The notes: generated by a model from the letters alone, not told the origin. 64,000 bases of DNA from Lepraria neglecta (GCA_033220425.1 CM065647.1:1426001-1490000), one strand, 5' to 3'; positions 1 to 11,222 are shown, numbered from the stretch's first letter. Program-made: numbers and translations.

Positions 1-426
1 ACCATTCTTCCCCCTCCCAGCCCTGAGTAGTGACCTCCTAGCTAGCTTGTGTAGACTTGTTTCCCCCCGTACTGCTTGAATGTAGATGCTGCCTCCACTG
101 CCACCGTTGCCACCATTGGCGGGGCCAGCTTCAATGTATTTCTCACGGAGGAAGGAGATGCAACCGTGACCCCCAGAACCGGCGGAGAGCGTCAAAGTAG
201 CTTTGTCCGCAAATATTGTACGGCCGTAGTCAGTAGGTGGAGGGTTGAGATGGGATGAGAGAGGATGGTCTGGAGGGGCCTGCTCGTGGATCGTAGAATC
301 GGTAGATTGGTAGCGTCTAGTTGCTTTATTTCGATACAGAAGTCTTGCACCTCTTCCAAGGTGGAGAGGAGACGTTTCCAGGCATGGATAGAGAAAGGGC
401 AGAAACGCGCCCTGCACGCGAGCCAT
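1..426 (-). CDS. MTG2: Mitochondrial Obg-family GTPase MTG2, 5' part (runs off left edge)
   Basis: Reading the minus strand from an ATG at 426-424 gives 142 uninterrupted codons to the window edge; in-frame stops lie just upstream of that ATG. The first 45 or so residues (MARVQGAFLPFLYP..., then Arg-rich with RLLYRNKATRRYQST) look like a mitochondrial presequence. From about residue 90 the Obg fold begins: GSGGHGCISFLREKYIEAG, then the glycine-rich NGGNGGSGGSIYIQ stretch and AVRGETSLHKLARR, which is the form seen in fungal MTG2 proteins. The GTPase domain with its G1-G4 motifs would lie outside the window. MTG2 is known as a mitochondrial large-subunit ribosome assembly GTPase. No intron is needed in the part seen. 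It is divergent from the E2-variant gene with only 191 bp between the two start codons. Confidence 0.88.
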   Translation of the reverse strand, partial: MARVQGAFLPFLYPCLETSPLHLGRGARLLYRNKATRRYQSTDSTIHEQAPPDHPLSSHLNPPPTDYGRTIFADKATLTLSAGSGGHGCISFLREKYIEAGPANGGNGGSGGSIYIQAVRGETSLHKLARRSLLRAGRGKNG

Positions 427-617
427 TCCCAGGTATTAGCTAAAGACCTGTCCTGTCAAATATCACCTCGACCTGACCTGCATCTTCATCTTCAGCTTCA
501 GCTTCATCCAAGAAGTAGTTACGGCTATCGTTCTGTCAATTGGGGGGCAAGGATTATGATGTTGACGCTGTAGTTCTTGAGATCTGCAAAATTTCCCCGA
601 GATCATCACCAAATGAC
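427..617. promoter_or_regulatory. Short bidirectional promoter between MTG2 and the E2-variant gene
   Basis: This 191-bp gap separates two start codons that face away from each other, so both promoters must overlap here. It contains a purine/pyrimidine-skewed run rich in CTTCAT/CAGCTT repeats near 480-510. I see no certain TATA box. Confidence 0.5.
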
Positions 618-1750
618 ATGGACTCTCCGCGCCTGCGCCCATGGCATCATAATACTCAGCAATATACCCTTCTCGAATAGTGAGTTGCAATTACGTCTAC
701 ATACTGGGGAATATGCTAACTCTACTTCCCCTACAGTGCAAGCCTGAAGCAAGCATGTCCCGAAGGCATCTATCTTAGCCTAAAGCCTGGGAGTCCAGCA
801 CAATGGTCTGGGGTACTCTTTGTCCGTAAAGGTACCTCACAATTCTTCAACGCGAAACAAGGCGCTGCGGACAGATTGCTGATTCGTAGCCAGGTCCCTA
901 TGCGCCAGCCATACTCCGATTCCACGTCTCCTTCCCTCCAGATTATCCCACCCTTCCTCCTTCGATCACGTTCATCAGCGATATCTTCCACCCGCTCGTC
1001 GCGTCGTTGACTACCTACACCTATACTACAGGTTCCTCCAACTCGGATACTGTCAGTGCTACGGATGAAGAGCGCCTCCCACCCGGAGGCTTCAGTCTAC
1101 GGCATGGTTTCCCACATTGGTTTGGTAGGGCGCAGAAGAGTGCTGCTTCCTCGACGGGGTCATCAAGGAACGTGAGTGGTACACATGCAGATGCTCGAAA
1201 GCATGGAGAGGATCCCTACATGGTCCCTCCACCGGAAGACTTCTCCTCAAGAGGAACTTCGGAAGGATCTCATTCCCCGCGCATCAGGCCTGCTCGATCG
1301 CTACCGCATCGTGCTGGATCGCAAACCCATCCTACCAGCATCCGTGAAGTTCTGCAATATCTGAAGCGTTCTTTCGATGACGAGACCGCTTTGGACACGC
1401 TCCCATTGGAAGCTGCTGGCAATTCTGGAGCTTGGAAAGCTTGGCGAGCGTACAGCAGGAGCAATAATCCAGATGCAGATACACCTACCTTAAAATCAGG
1501 TATGAAGCAGCAAGATGAGTGGAGCTGGGATGGCGTCTGGGAGATGAGGGTCCGAAAAGGCATAGACGCAAGCATTGCTGAGTCAACGTTGTATGGCTGT
1601 GTTGCTGGCGGAGATGACCTGGTAAGCATCGCCATTTCAGACCCGCATGGCATCACTAATGGCATGGCTTAGATACGCTTCCTTGACGTGGACGACGACT
1701 TGATCCGAGAGGTCAAAGCAGGAGTGCTGAGCTCCGTTGGCAGCTCATAG
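618..1750 (+). CDS. AKTIP/FTS-like ubiquitin-conjugating enzyme variant (UEV)
   Basis: Four exons can be joined: 618-679, 737-831, 894-1621 and 1673-1750, giving 320 residues. Introns start GTGAGT, GTACCT and GTAAGC and end in AG; the first has a GCTAAC branch site. The N-terminal third is an E2 (UBC) fold: YASLKQACPEGIYLSL, WSGVLFVRKGPYAPAILRF, then VSFPPDYPTLPP and ITFISDIFHPLV. The FHPLV motif replaces the usual HPN of active E2s, and no cysteine follows where the catalytic Cys should be, so this should be an inactive variant like metazoan AKTIP/FTS, which works in the Hook-dependent dynein adaptor complex. The middle is Ser/Pro-rich and low in complexity; the C-terminus (SWDGVWEMRVRKGIDASI to DDDLIREVKAGVLSSVG) is well ordered. 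Partner and role in fungi are inferred only from the fold. Confidence 0.8.
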
Positions 1751-2059
1751 ATGGGCAGTAGTGTAGCAATAGCTTGTTAAAGTGCTACCTAGTGTGCTAC
1801 CTGCAGGGCTCTTGCCCCATTTTCTTGCCTAAAGAAGCAATCGTGATGCTTGTACTTCCTCGTGCAAGAACGCACTTGCCACTTCCTTAACCTTGTGTTT
1901 GAAACGCTCCTTCTCGGACTCACCTTTATGTCATACATGACTTCCTGACACCGATGGCTTCTCTTCCACAACAACAACAGCTTAGCAGACTTTGCAAAGT
2001 ACTGCATTCAACAAACAGCGTTACATGCAGCTTCAGTCTCAAGCTGTCTCTACTATCTC

Positions 2060-2278
2060 ATGAAGGGTGTCAACACTGGCCTCTGGACACCGTCTCCCAT
2101 TACTTCGCTAGTCATTGTTCCTCTTGTGATACTGGTTTTAGTGGCCGTCATCGCAATCAAATGCACACGCTGGGGACCGGCTCTGTTGCACAAAATCCAG
2201 GCCTTCTGGGAGCTCGGCTGGACACGTGGTCGTGATAAGACAAGATCTGATCCACAGCCGGATAAAGGTGGAGTTTGA
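2060..2278 (+). CDS. Small single-pass membrane protein, hypothetical
   Basis: A 72-codon open frame with one strong hydrophobic segment of about 22 residues (SLVIVPLVILVLVAVIAI, residues 16-33) followed by basic and aromatic residues (KCTRWGPALLHKIQ) and a charged C-terminus. This is the pattern of a small membrane protein with the tail on the positive-inside face. I do not recognise a family. A second open frame overlaps it (1954-2235) but has no structure of its own. An upstream exon cannot be excluded, since the ATG lies only 100 bp before the next gene's likely promoter. It lies 310 bp after the E2-variant gene; I see nothing else in 1751-2059. Confidence 0.4.
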   Translation: MKGVNTGLWTPSPITSLVIVPLVILVLVAVIAIKCTRWGPALLHKIQAFWELGWTRGRDKTRSDPQPDKGGV

Positions 2279-2381
2279 TCGATAGTTGCATTTGAGATTT
2301 ACTCCGACCGGATCAGCTCAAGGCAGAACACATCATCCCGTACCACAGTTATACTCTTAGAGTATCTACTTTGAGTCCACC

Positions 2382-5294
2382 ATGCCGGACTCAGATATAT
2401 CCATATACGATAGCTCCAATGGAAAACCTGACAAGAACGGGGGCTTTGGGGATCCAGAAGTGACACCAAAGCCCTTGAGAATCGCTAAGCGCGGAAACCT
2501 CCGACTTTCGGACCCCGTCGCCATCAATTCCTTGCCTTGCATCTCAGCCCCGGAAAGCCAACGCTGCCTCGTACCGGTCAGGAGATCCTCGGTCTCGATT
2601 GATTTGTCACGGCTGGCCCTCTCCCAGCAAGACTCTACTTCGCCAACTTCTCATTCGAGCGATAGTTCTATGTCTCTTTACGTCTGTAAGCAGCGCCGGA
2701 GTGGTTCAAGCTATTCCAGTGTGGCCAGCGCTGCACCTGACGATCCGGATGGCTCTTCACTAGTTCGGGCTGATGCAGGCACCCGCGAGCACCTTGCGTC
2801 TATCATGGTTGGTGGCGAATCGGGAAATACCCCAGACGAGTCGAAGGTCAGCATTACTACAAGACCCGCGCCTACGCGAGCGTTTACGACCGGCGTGTTC
2901 GACAAGACAAATTTCCTGAGCCCAATCAACGATGAGCCATTGATATCGCCTACACCATTGGTTGCATTCAACGGCCGCCAAAGAGCCGTGACCACCAACG
3001 CAGGGTCGCACTACCCCACGGAAGCCGGCCAAAGTGCCTGGAGGCATGTATCACAAAGACAACCTTCATTCAAACAGCGACTAATGACAGTGATGGGCGG
3101 TTTGACTCACAGAGCACACGATGGTCATGCGACAGATGCGACGGGGAAAGAGAGGCGCCAGAGCACGCAGCTACTACCACACGATCCTCAAGCTCCCGAA
3201 CGTCGGCCTCGCCACCAGGATCCGGAGCACGTGAGACGAAGTCTCTCGAGTGGAACAGACGCTTGCTCTGGGAACGAACTCGACGGTGCTCTTTCTGCCT
3301 TTCCCACCCCACCAAAGTCCAACAACACGTCACCCACAACTGCCACATCAAGACAGTCTTCCATACCACCATCTCCACGGATTCCTAACCTTCGCAGACC
3401 TGAGGTTGCTGCCATCATAGGCCCCCAACTTGAGGTGACCTCCGAGTACGAAGAGATGAACGTGAAGAACGGAAAGACCATGATGGTGGCAATAGATATT
3501 GAAGGTGCTCTGAACACCACCACCAGTGGACAGAACCTTTGGAACAGGGAGGTCGGGCTCGACGTTGCGGTTATCATTGACAATTCGTAAGCCGTGCGCC
3601 GTTCCCAGATTCAGCCTTGGTCACTCACTTATGTGTACAGCCTTTACACATCTGCAAGCACCCTTATGGCTAGCTGCGAAACTGCCAGGTCTCTTGCATC
3701 GATGCTTAACCTAGTGCTCGACAGAATGGCTATCCTTTGCACATCGACTCCTAACACCCCTGGCTCCGACTCTATCTTGATTCGGCCTCTAAGTCAACCC
3801 AACACCGTTGAGATTACAAGAGCCCTGGATTGCATCCCCGCTACTACTATTATCGAGAACTCGATGGCCTCCATATGGGAGAGTGCAATCAACAATGCAA
3901 AAGACATCCTTCTACAGTCCAGGGTGCCCAACGCGAAGACAGAACTACTCCAGGGTATTTGTGGACACGTTTTCGTACTCACTGCTATCGCCGAGGGGCT
4001 CTCTTCAACGATGCTTGCACATGACAAGCTCCAGTTTCACGTCATTTGCCCAGGCACTTTGGCTCGTGAAAATCACAGGTCCATCGAGTGCAACGGATGG
4101 AAGTTGCGCTCGATGTCCGGCACTGAGTTACGGGCAGTAAGCGCAAAGAAGGATACCGATCCGGCAAGCCTGCTCAACAAACTACGCAGACTCATCATGC
4201 ATGCGCGTGGTGGAAAGCTTGAAGGTCGTTTGACCGATGTTGTCCTGGACGTCGTACCTGGTCAAGGCTGCCAAATCGAGGGCATCATGGGCAGTCTCGA
4301 ATACTCTACCCTGAATCCCGGGCAAATAGCCACAGTCCTAGTGAGCCTGAGAATCAATACCCTCAAAGCACAAGCAGATTCCCTGTCTCACGGCCTCTCG
4401 CAGTCTGCAGTTCCCATTGACGCCAACAGTGTCTGGAGGCAGCTTGACCAGATATTTGGATTTTCGGAGATCAAGGTTGTTACAGCAATACTAAGGTACA
4501 AGCACTCGCTGCTACCGGAGGGGACGACTTGTTCTATTTCCGCCGATTGCCATGTGAAAAAGGAATTACCAAGCCCAGGCTTCCACAAGAGGAGCTCAGG
4601 GAAGCCTCATCTGGTGCCAACAGAATGTACGGCTCTGGTCCATAAGCGCTGGGCATATCAGACTGCTACCCATCACTCGCCCAAAAACGCCCTGTCAAGT
4701 CTACGCAACGTCTTTGGCGAAACCGGCTCCCGCTCTTCCTCCCCGGGCTACCTTAAGCTTATAACGGACGAGTTGAAACATCAAGTCCGCATAATAGAGC
4801 GTCTAGAAATTGATGCCTCGCCAAAGAAACCAGTTAAATTCTTTGACGAGGAGCTACAAGATAAGATCCTTACCGAGCACTTTGGTCAGATCATCACGGG
4901 CGTGAAGAAACCTCGAGTCGAAAAGTCACCTGAAAACCAAAGACCTGACGATTGGATCACTGCTGCCGTTGATGAGGGTGTTTCAGCTTCCGAGCAGGTC
5001 CAGTTTGGTCTCACACCCAATATCGGCAGAGACACTAGGCCTACGAGGCAGAAATCGGCAGATGAGGATAAGGCAAAGAGGGTACTTGGCTACACGGAGA
5101 TGCCTTCGAAGAGCCCAAGACATGCTCACTTCGTTGGGCACGGACAAAGAACAGTGAGCTTCAATAAGGAGCAGGAGCGGAAGAAAACTCTCAGGGACCT
5201 TGTTGGTGGAAATAAGAGAAGCTTGGCTTCAGGGACATTAAGAAACCTCAACTCTGCTGGGAAGAGTATGGGTAGAGGAATGGGCTCTCTATGA
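2382..5294 (+). CDS. Large VWA-like (von Willebrand A type) protein, function unknown
   Basis: Two exons, 2382-3586 and 3641-5294, joined over a 54-bp intron (GTAAGC...TACAG), give 952 residues. The first 330 residues are Ser/Thr/Pro-rich and probably disordered. A Rossmann-like domain starts near residue 375 (GKTMMVAIDIE), and the splice join creates VAVIIDNSLYTSASTL, where D-x-S and a following Thr resemble a metal-ion-dependent adhesion (MIDAS) site of VWA folds. The segment after it (GHVFVLTA, KLQFHVICPGTL, VVLDVVPGQGC) alternates strands and helices as such folds do. The C-terminus is basic (RKKTLRDLVGGNKRSLASGT). Fungal genomes carry such proteins without assigned role. It converges on PEX7, with 261 bp between stop codons. 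Confidence 0.7.
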
Positions 5295-5555
5295 TTTGAT
5301 GGAGGGCGGTCACCATGGCTGGGGACGTCGCGCGACGAACTTGCTTTGCTTTCCATAGCTTTTTACCTGCTTAGTGTATAACGCGTTAGCTATCCTTTTT
5401 ATAGCTATCATTCAATGGCATGTCTTCTTCACTTCATGAGCTTCGTCCAGCCGCCCTATGTACATTTCTCGAGGAGTCGATGTCTTCATACCATTGTAAC
5501 ACGCATACCATCATATGCCCATTCAACTCCATAATTCAATTCCCTCTAAGGCCCC

Positions 5556-6779
5556 TCACGGCTGCATAAACTCCCTAACATCCCAAACACAAACCCTCTC
5601 ATCCCACCCCGTACTAGCCGCCCACCCCTCCGCCCCAAAAAGGCACCAGTCCACTCCACAAACAAACTCCGTATGAACACCCATACGTCCCAACTCCCTC
5701 GCCTGCCCCATGCCATCCTGGGCTTGGGGCACAGCTTTCGCGCTCCCATCCGTCCATACCCTGCAAGTCATATCGTAACTTGCAGATAACAGCGTATCTG
5801 ATAGATGCGGACTCCATGCAATCCTTCTGACAGCATAATCGTGGGCCCCCAATATGTCCATCGGTCCCGCCGGGCCCCTCAGATCGAATGTCCGTATTAA
5901 CTTGTCCACGCCCGCTACCGCTACCACATTACTCCTATACTTATTCCAGTCATGGGTTAGGGCTTCGCTTGGAGGGAAGGGACCACTGGGGGTGTTTGGG
6001 TTGAAGGCGTTCGGGTTGAAGTTGTCGAGTTTGAGGGGGTTTGGGGGGGCGGCTTTTGCGGCGTGAAGGGGGATTGTGAGGACGAGGTGGTTTGAGGCAG
6101 AGGAGGGTGTTCGCAGGTCGAAGATGCGGAGGTGGGAATCGGAGGAGACGGCGGAGAGAAGGGTGGGGGAGTGGGGGGAGAAGGAGGTGGAGTAGGTGCA
6201 GGAGTGGGTTGGGAGGGTTTGGAGGGAGGTGGGGCGGTGGGGTGACCACTGTCGTCTACATGTTAGCTGTGGGTTGTGGAGGCAGGGTTTGAAGAGAGGG
6301 GTGGATGATAGTGATGTAGAGGGAGATGGAGGTTCGTACCACTTTGATAGTGCCATCCCAGGAGCTAGAGCAGAAGGTGTCCTTTGCTACCAGGTTCCAG
6401 TGTACAGCCTCGACTTCTCGATTATGCTCTTTCCAGCTCTGGACAGGGAACTCGTCAAGCCCAATGTCGAAGAGCTTGATGGAGCCATCGCCGGCTGCTA
6501 CTAGGCACTGGTTCTCGTGGGTCTCGGACCAGGCGAGATCGAAGAGGGAGTCTTGCGTGTCGAACCTTAGCACTTTGTGAGCTTTTAGAGACTGTATGGA
6601 TTGTGAAGGGCGTACCATTTCTCAGCAACAATTCCCTTAGGCGTCAGCCCTAGTATGTAGAGCCGGCCATTGCCTACTAAGCCGTAGTGTTGCGATGTAG
6701 CTACAGCTATGCGGGAGTCAAAAAAGGGAGAGTATTTAACGGCATAGCCATTGAAGCCTTGGGTGCGGTATTCGAGCAT
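5556..6779 (-). CDS. PEX7: Peroxin 7, PTS2 receptor (WD40)
   Basis: Three exons on the minus strand, 6779-6616, 6565-6340 and 6248-5556, give 360 residues. The start is chosen at MLEYRTQGFNGYAVKYSPF, the conserved PEX7 N-terminus; an in-frame upstream ATG at 6875 would add 32 unlikely residues. WD repeats follow: FDTQDSLFDLAWSETHENQC, GDGSIKLFDI, SSSWDGTIKVWSPH, LRIFDLRT, VDKLIRTFDLRG, SASYDMTCRVW and WDERVCVWDVREFM at the end. PEX7 binds peroxisomal proteins bearing the N-terminal PTS2 signal and carries them to the importer with PEX5 or PEX20-type co-receptors. A Pro-rich insert near residue 180-200 (NPNAFNPNTPSGPFPP) lengthens one loop. The introns are 50 and 91 bp with normal GT-AG ends. 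Confidence 0.95.
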
Positions 6780-7472
6780 TGAGAGGAGGATATTTTTGCA
6801 TTGTTTGAGCCACGAATGACCTCTTTGAAACTCGAAAGTGCTAAGGAAAATGTCATAACGCTGGTGGTTTGCCAAGCATTTGGTAAACGTCGTCGCTCAG
6901 ACTATCGGCACCGTTTTTGCTCCATCAACTAATAAAAACGCGGTTATCGAACGATATATGAGCGGAAAACGTAGCATATGCTGGGTCGATAACCCGAGGA
7001 ATAGACAGTATATAGCTTGAAAAAAAAACAAGGAAAAGCGCAGCTTTGGTGCTCTGAGCACCGCCGAAAGGAGACATTCTACGCTCCCACAGGTTAAAAT
7101 AGCAGGTGAGCAAAGGTAACATCCTTACATTTTCTACTCGCTTAATGGATTTACAGGGCCATCACAAATCAGGTTTGATATATATACACAGAGTAGAGCT
7201 CCTCTAGACCGGTCCTCTGAAAACGCCTCTAGCTTTTCGTTAGATGTGGGCAATGTGGACTTGCAAGAATTACGGTGGTTCACAGCTATTCTAGCTCCAG
7301 AAAGCGGCTTTCGGGTCGCTCTGCTTCAGCAATAAAACATATTTTATAAAGAGCTTTATTATAAATACCGTAGAAATAACGGTAATCGCCTAGAAAAAAA
7401 ATGCCCTTAAAGTCGTAGGGACTTGGGGATTGTAGTCGGTAATCCGCAGATATTATTATGATTTACTCTTCG
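6780..7472. other. Intergenic stretch, no gene recognised
   Basis: This stretch lies between the PEX7 start and the 3' end of the regulator gene, so it contains the PEX7 promoter. It is AT-rich with an A-run at 7020-7030 and another at 7394-7400. I see no coding pattern or RNA gene. Confidence 0.5.
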
Positions 7473-8962
7473 TCAAAGTACAAGCCATTGATCAGTCTCG
7501 GCACATTCAAGGACTCTGATGCCTACCATTCTCCCAAGGTGTGCGAGCTCGGATCCAAACCACAATTTCTGCTTGACATCCACATCTCGAAGGCTCGAAG
7601 CAATAGTCACCATACATGGCTTGATGTCCTCGTTCGTGTCCAGCGTGATCAAATTTTGATGGGAGGATGAGTTGGGACTGTCTGTGACCTTAAATCTTCG
7701 AAGACAGAAGGGCAAACTAGATGCGAGGTCATCGGTCATGATTTTCATGTGAGAGAGGCATTCCAAACGCTGCTCATAAGCGAAGTCATCTGAATCCGGG
7801 CGACTGAGTTTAAGAACCCTCAAGCGTGTACTATTGATAAGCATTCTCGTGGCGTAATATTGATTCCAGACGGCTGCGTATGCAGGACTTGAGTAGCTGT
7901 AGACTATTGGGGAATAGAAATCTCTCGTAAGCCAAGGATGAGGGTTTGACAAAGTGTGTCGCTGATAACACCAAGTGCTTGGGAAGTGGGCTGTCCAGTC
8001 TTGTAACGCCTTGTCAATGTCTCGTGCCTCTTTGTTGGGCTCCTCAGCTGTTGAAGTGAGCTCTTGAGATGTGCGCTGTGAGCCAGTCTTCTCCTTGAGA
8101 AGCGTGGACAATCGCTGACGGACACTGGCAATTCGTACAACGATGCAATCATACTCAAGCTCTAAGCCATGCTCGCCGAAAGAGGTACCTTCCAGCATCC
8201 ATTCCGGCAACGCGAGATTTCTGAATAGAGCGGATTTGATCATCGAACGTCTGGTATGCTTAATGACATCCGTCGTAGGCTGACTGTGACTCAGGTGGTC
8301 TTTCCAAATTTTCAGTATTGCCAACGCCCCATCATGATGCGAGAAGCTCTGCAACGTCGTCGCAAATGGAGTTTTCAGGTTGGGATGACTAGGACAAAGA
8401 GAGGATTGTCGCTTGCGCAATCTGTAGAAGCCGGTGATATTTCATAGAAGCTTCTAGGGCTGCCGGTGGATGCTGCTGCGTTCGTGAAAGCACCGCTAGG
8501 GCCACGGAAGATACAGCAAGATCGAGTATCGGACACTCCGCTCTAGAGGTCCATATGGGCAGAAAATCATCAGAAACACCCTTTGAAATATTTGGGGCGT
8601 CTTTTAGTGTCTGCAAATGATAGTGCAAGTAGTACACAATTGCGTGTGTTTTCAGATCGACAAGTGGACGCTGCAGAACGGCGTCTAGGTTGCCGGTGAG
8701 CTCTACTGTCGGAGTTGAGCGAGGCCCTCTGGGACGCTTTTTTTGACCGCTTGCGTAGGAGTTTTCGATGTGAACTACGTAGCAAGCTTGTCCGGCTCTC
8801 ATCCCATAGCAAATTCGCTCGGATTTAGTGCATCTCTGACATACTGGCTGGGCTTCATCACACTGCAGCGACGGGTCAGCTACCTTTGTGTAAATACGGC
8901 GAATCGCTTACCTTGATCCGTCGGATCTTACATGTCTGGCATCCTACACTTGGAAATGGCAT
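7473..8962 (-). pseudogene. Zn2Cys6 fungal transcription factor with a frame break (likely pseudogene)
   Basis: Exon 1 (8962-8912, MPFPSVGCQTCKIRRIK) and exon 2 (from 8862, after a 49-bp intron) form a complete Zn2Cys6 cluster with spacing C-x2-C-x6-C-x6-C-x2-C-x6-C. The protein continues through the fungal-specific domain (IVYYLHYHLQTL, PILDLAVSSVALAVLSRTQ, ALEASMKYHRLLQIAQ) to a TAG at 8391-8389. The rest of the family pattern resumes in another frame from about 8400 (LKTPFATTLQSFSHHDGALA) and runs to a stop at 7473 (ELAHLGRMVGIRVLECAET). No intron can bridge the two frames: the only GT before the stop would leave the wrong phase. Some 30 residues expected between the halves also seem absent. 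It is divergent from the SDR gene, as is common for regulators of small metabolic loci. Confidence 0.72.
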
Positions 8963-9154
8963 GACGCTTCACACAGTTTGATTCAAATGTCGCCAGGATC
9001 AGCTCAATGAAGGACCAAAAAAGGTCGCTGCGGCGTATACGCAAAACTTTCTGCTCTTGAAATGTTCCTTAGGCCTGTCACGGATTCTCCGCCAGCATGC
9101 ATTTACGTCTGTAAGTGCCTAAGAACGTATACGTGTATATCTCCGGTGTTAGAA

Positions 9155-9400
9155 AGATCTTAACTCCGTCTTTTAGGCTGTATTCCAATATCTATTCGTC
9201 GCGGGTTTCTCCCGAAAGGGACTAGCTCTTCTCCTTATGGCGGAAATATCTTAACTCCGGTTTTTAGGCTCCACTCTAATGTCCATTCATCGCGGGTTTC
9301 TCCCGAGAGGGACTAGCTCCTTTAAACTTGCGATATTCCAGTGTCGATTCCTCGAGGGTTTCTCCCGAGAGGGATTAGCTCCTTTAGACTTGCCAATAAA
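9155..9400. repeat. Three-copy tandem repeat in the regulator-SDR intergenic region
   Basis: The core CGCGGGTTTCTCCCGAAAGG appears near 9198, again near 9290 and, as CGAGGGTTTCTCCCGAGAGG, near 9351, each preceded by a TATTC/TCTAATGTC-like segment and followed by GACTAGCTC or GATTAGCTC. The first two copies also share ATCTTAACTCCG and TTTTAGGCT upstream. Spacing is about 92 bp then 61 bp. Each core can form a small TCCC-GAGA-GGGA hairpin. It is placed between two divergent starts and could hold regulatory sites. Confidence 0.75.
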
Positions 9401-9590
9401 ATTGACGATTATGAACGTAGAGGCGTCACCTGCCGCTCAATGGCTTATCGGTGCAGGGACGAATATCACTCAACAGTGTGGTGCCATCTTGTCTATAAAT
9501 TCACGAGTTCCTTCACGGGTATGCGGCTGGGTGCTTCAATCGATTCAACCAGAGCATCTTTCTAAACCTTAGTCCCCTAACATCTTGAAT

Positions 9591-10399
9591 ATGCCTTCAA
9601 CAATCGTCCTTATTACTGGTGAGAATATCAGGCGTGAACTTAAAAATAATCATCTGCTGATATGAGCCGCATAGGGGCCAATTCTGGAGTAGGCTTCGCG
9701 ACAGCAAAGGTGATAGCCTGCGCATCGGAGGTCTTCCATGTCATCATGGCCAGCCGGTCTCTTGAAAAAGCCAAAAGTGCAATGTCAGAGATCGAGGCAG
9801 CTGGTACAAAAGGCCTTCTGTCGACTGTGCAGCTAGATGTCACCGACGAAAGATCCATCGAACAAGCCGTGGCACTTGTCAACCAAAAATTTGGACGACT
9901 GGACGTGCTAGTGAACAACGCCGCAGCAGGCAGCATAGATCCAGATGTCAAGACTCGCTTTCAACTATGCATGGACACCAACGTTATTGGACCGGCGGTG
10001 GTTTCTGCGGCTTTCAGACCATTATTGCTCAAATCTCAAAAGCCATACTCTATCTACGTGAGCAGTGGTTTGGGATCAATGGCCAAGGCTTCTGATCCGA
10101 CTTCGATAACCTACCGCAGCTCGACGAATGGAGAAGCTTATCGCGCAAGCAAGGCGGCCCTCAACATGATTGCGTTACAGGAGTCGATTGGGTTCAGTTC
10201 GACAGCCCTAAAGGTATTCGTGGTGTGCCCAGGATTCGTACGATCAAATCTTCGTGGTCAGAGCGAAGAAGCCAGGAGTGGATGGGGCAAAGCTGGAGAT
10301 CCACAAGTTTCTGGAGAGACAATTCTGAGCGTTATACAAGGAGAGCGAGATGCAGATGCCGGTCAATTTGTTCATCGAGATGGTGTCTATCCCTGGTGA
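9591..10399 (+). CDS. Short-chain dehydrogenase/reductase (SDR), classical type
   Basis: Exon 1 (9591-9618) ends inside the glycine motif and is joined to exon 2 (9675-10399) over a 56-bp intron starting GTGAGA; the result is 250 residues beginning MPSTIVLITGANSGVGFATA. The TGxxxGxG cofactor motif, an LDVTDERSI strand end, the NNAA motif (VLVNNAAAGS), the catalytic Ser (IYVSSGLG) and the YxxxK pair (YRASKAAL) are all present, then VCPGFVRSNL. ASRSLEKA after strand 2 suggests NADP(H) preference. The family reduces carbonyls or oxidises alcohols; the substrate cannot be told from sequence. The length is normal and the gene appears intact, unlike its divergent regulator. Confidence 0.9.
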
Positions 10400-10814
10400 G
10401 GATGCAGTCATACTCTAATTCTTCCGAATCTGGACTTTCTAGTTCCTGCGTTGCAGATCAATTGTTATTATCCAATACTCCGAGTTCCTCTCATTTCGGC
10501 CTATCGCCCTGACCACCACATAGACCCACCGCACGCTCGACAACATCGTAGTAGCCACCCTGTTCAGGTTCTTCGTTGCGCTTCCTGCATTTGCGTTTGA
10601 TCTCATCATCCACTGTCTCGCAACCTATAGCTTGTCGTTTCCACCCTTGTACTTGAAATGCGTAGAGACAATTTCCTCGCCATCAGCTCCATTCGAAATT
10701 GTGTGATGCTCCAAGCACCATGCGAAGCAATTCTCGATGAGGCACTGTTTGCTCGCCTTGTGACCGCGTTCACTAGATTGCAATCCAGTATTCCTAGTGC
10801 ATCAGGCGCTTAAC

Positions 10815-11200
10815 TAAGTTCTGAAATAGCAGATTATTATAGCGAATAGAGTTTGAACAGATGTGTTCTATGCTCGTCTATCTATCTAAACCAAAGAGCT
10901 ATGCTCGACTAAATTCTAAAACGGTATTAGTATAGTTAATAGAATTTGAACAGACGAGTTTTGCGCTCCATTATTTACCGAAACGAGGAAATCTATACTT
11001 GATTATGTTTTGAAACGGTAATTTAATGCAGCTAATGGAGTTTGAATGAACTTGTTCTGTATTCATTTATCTACCGAGACGATACAATCCATCCTCTATC
11101 ATATCTCGCCTATCCACAGAAACGATACAATCCGTCCTCCACCAAGTTCTAAAGCGGTAGGTTAGTATGGCCAATGGAGTGCGAAAGGGCGCGTATGGTG
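10815..11200. repeat. Degenerate tandem array, unit about 95 bp
   Basis: Units begin near 10817 (AGTTCTGAAATAGCA), 10912 (AATTCTAAAACGGTA), 11006 (GTTTTGAAACGGTAA) and 11142 (AGTTCTAAAGCGGTAG). Each continues with an AGTRTAGYTAATRGAGTTTGAA-like run and then TCTATYTACCGARACGA. The last unit is partial and a half unit containing GAAACGATACAATCC is repeated at 11070-11140. Copies differ by many changes. The rest of 10400-10814 shows no gene. Confidence 0.7.
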
Positions 11201-11222
11201 CTCACTAATGCGGAGGAATCGC

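Noticed and set aside
463-690. 75-codon frame on the minus strand near MTG2
   Set aside because: It overlaps the first exon of the E2-variant gene and the promoter gap and has no family pattern.
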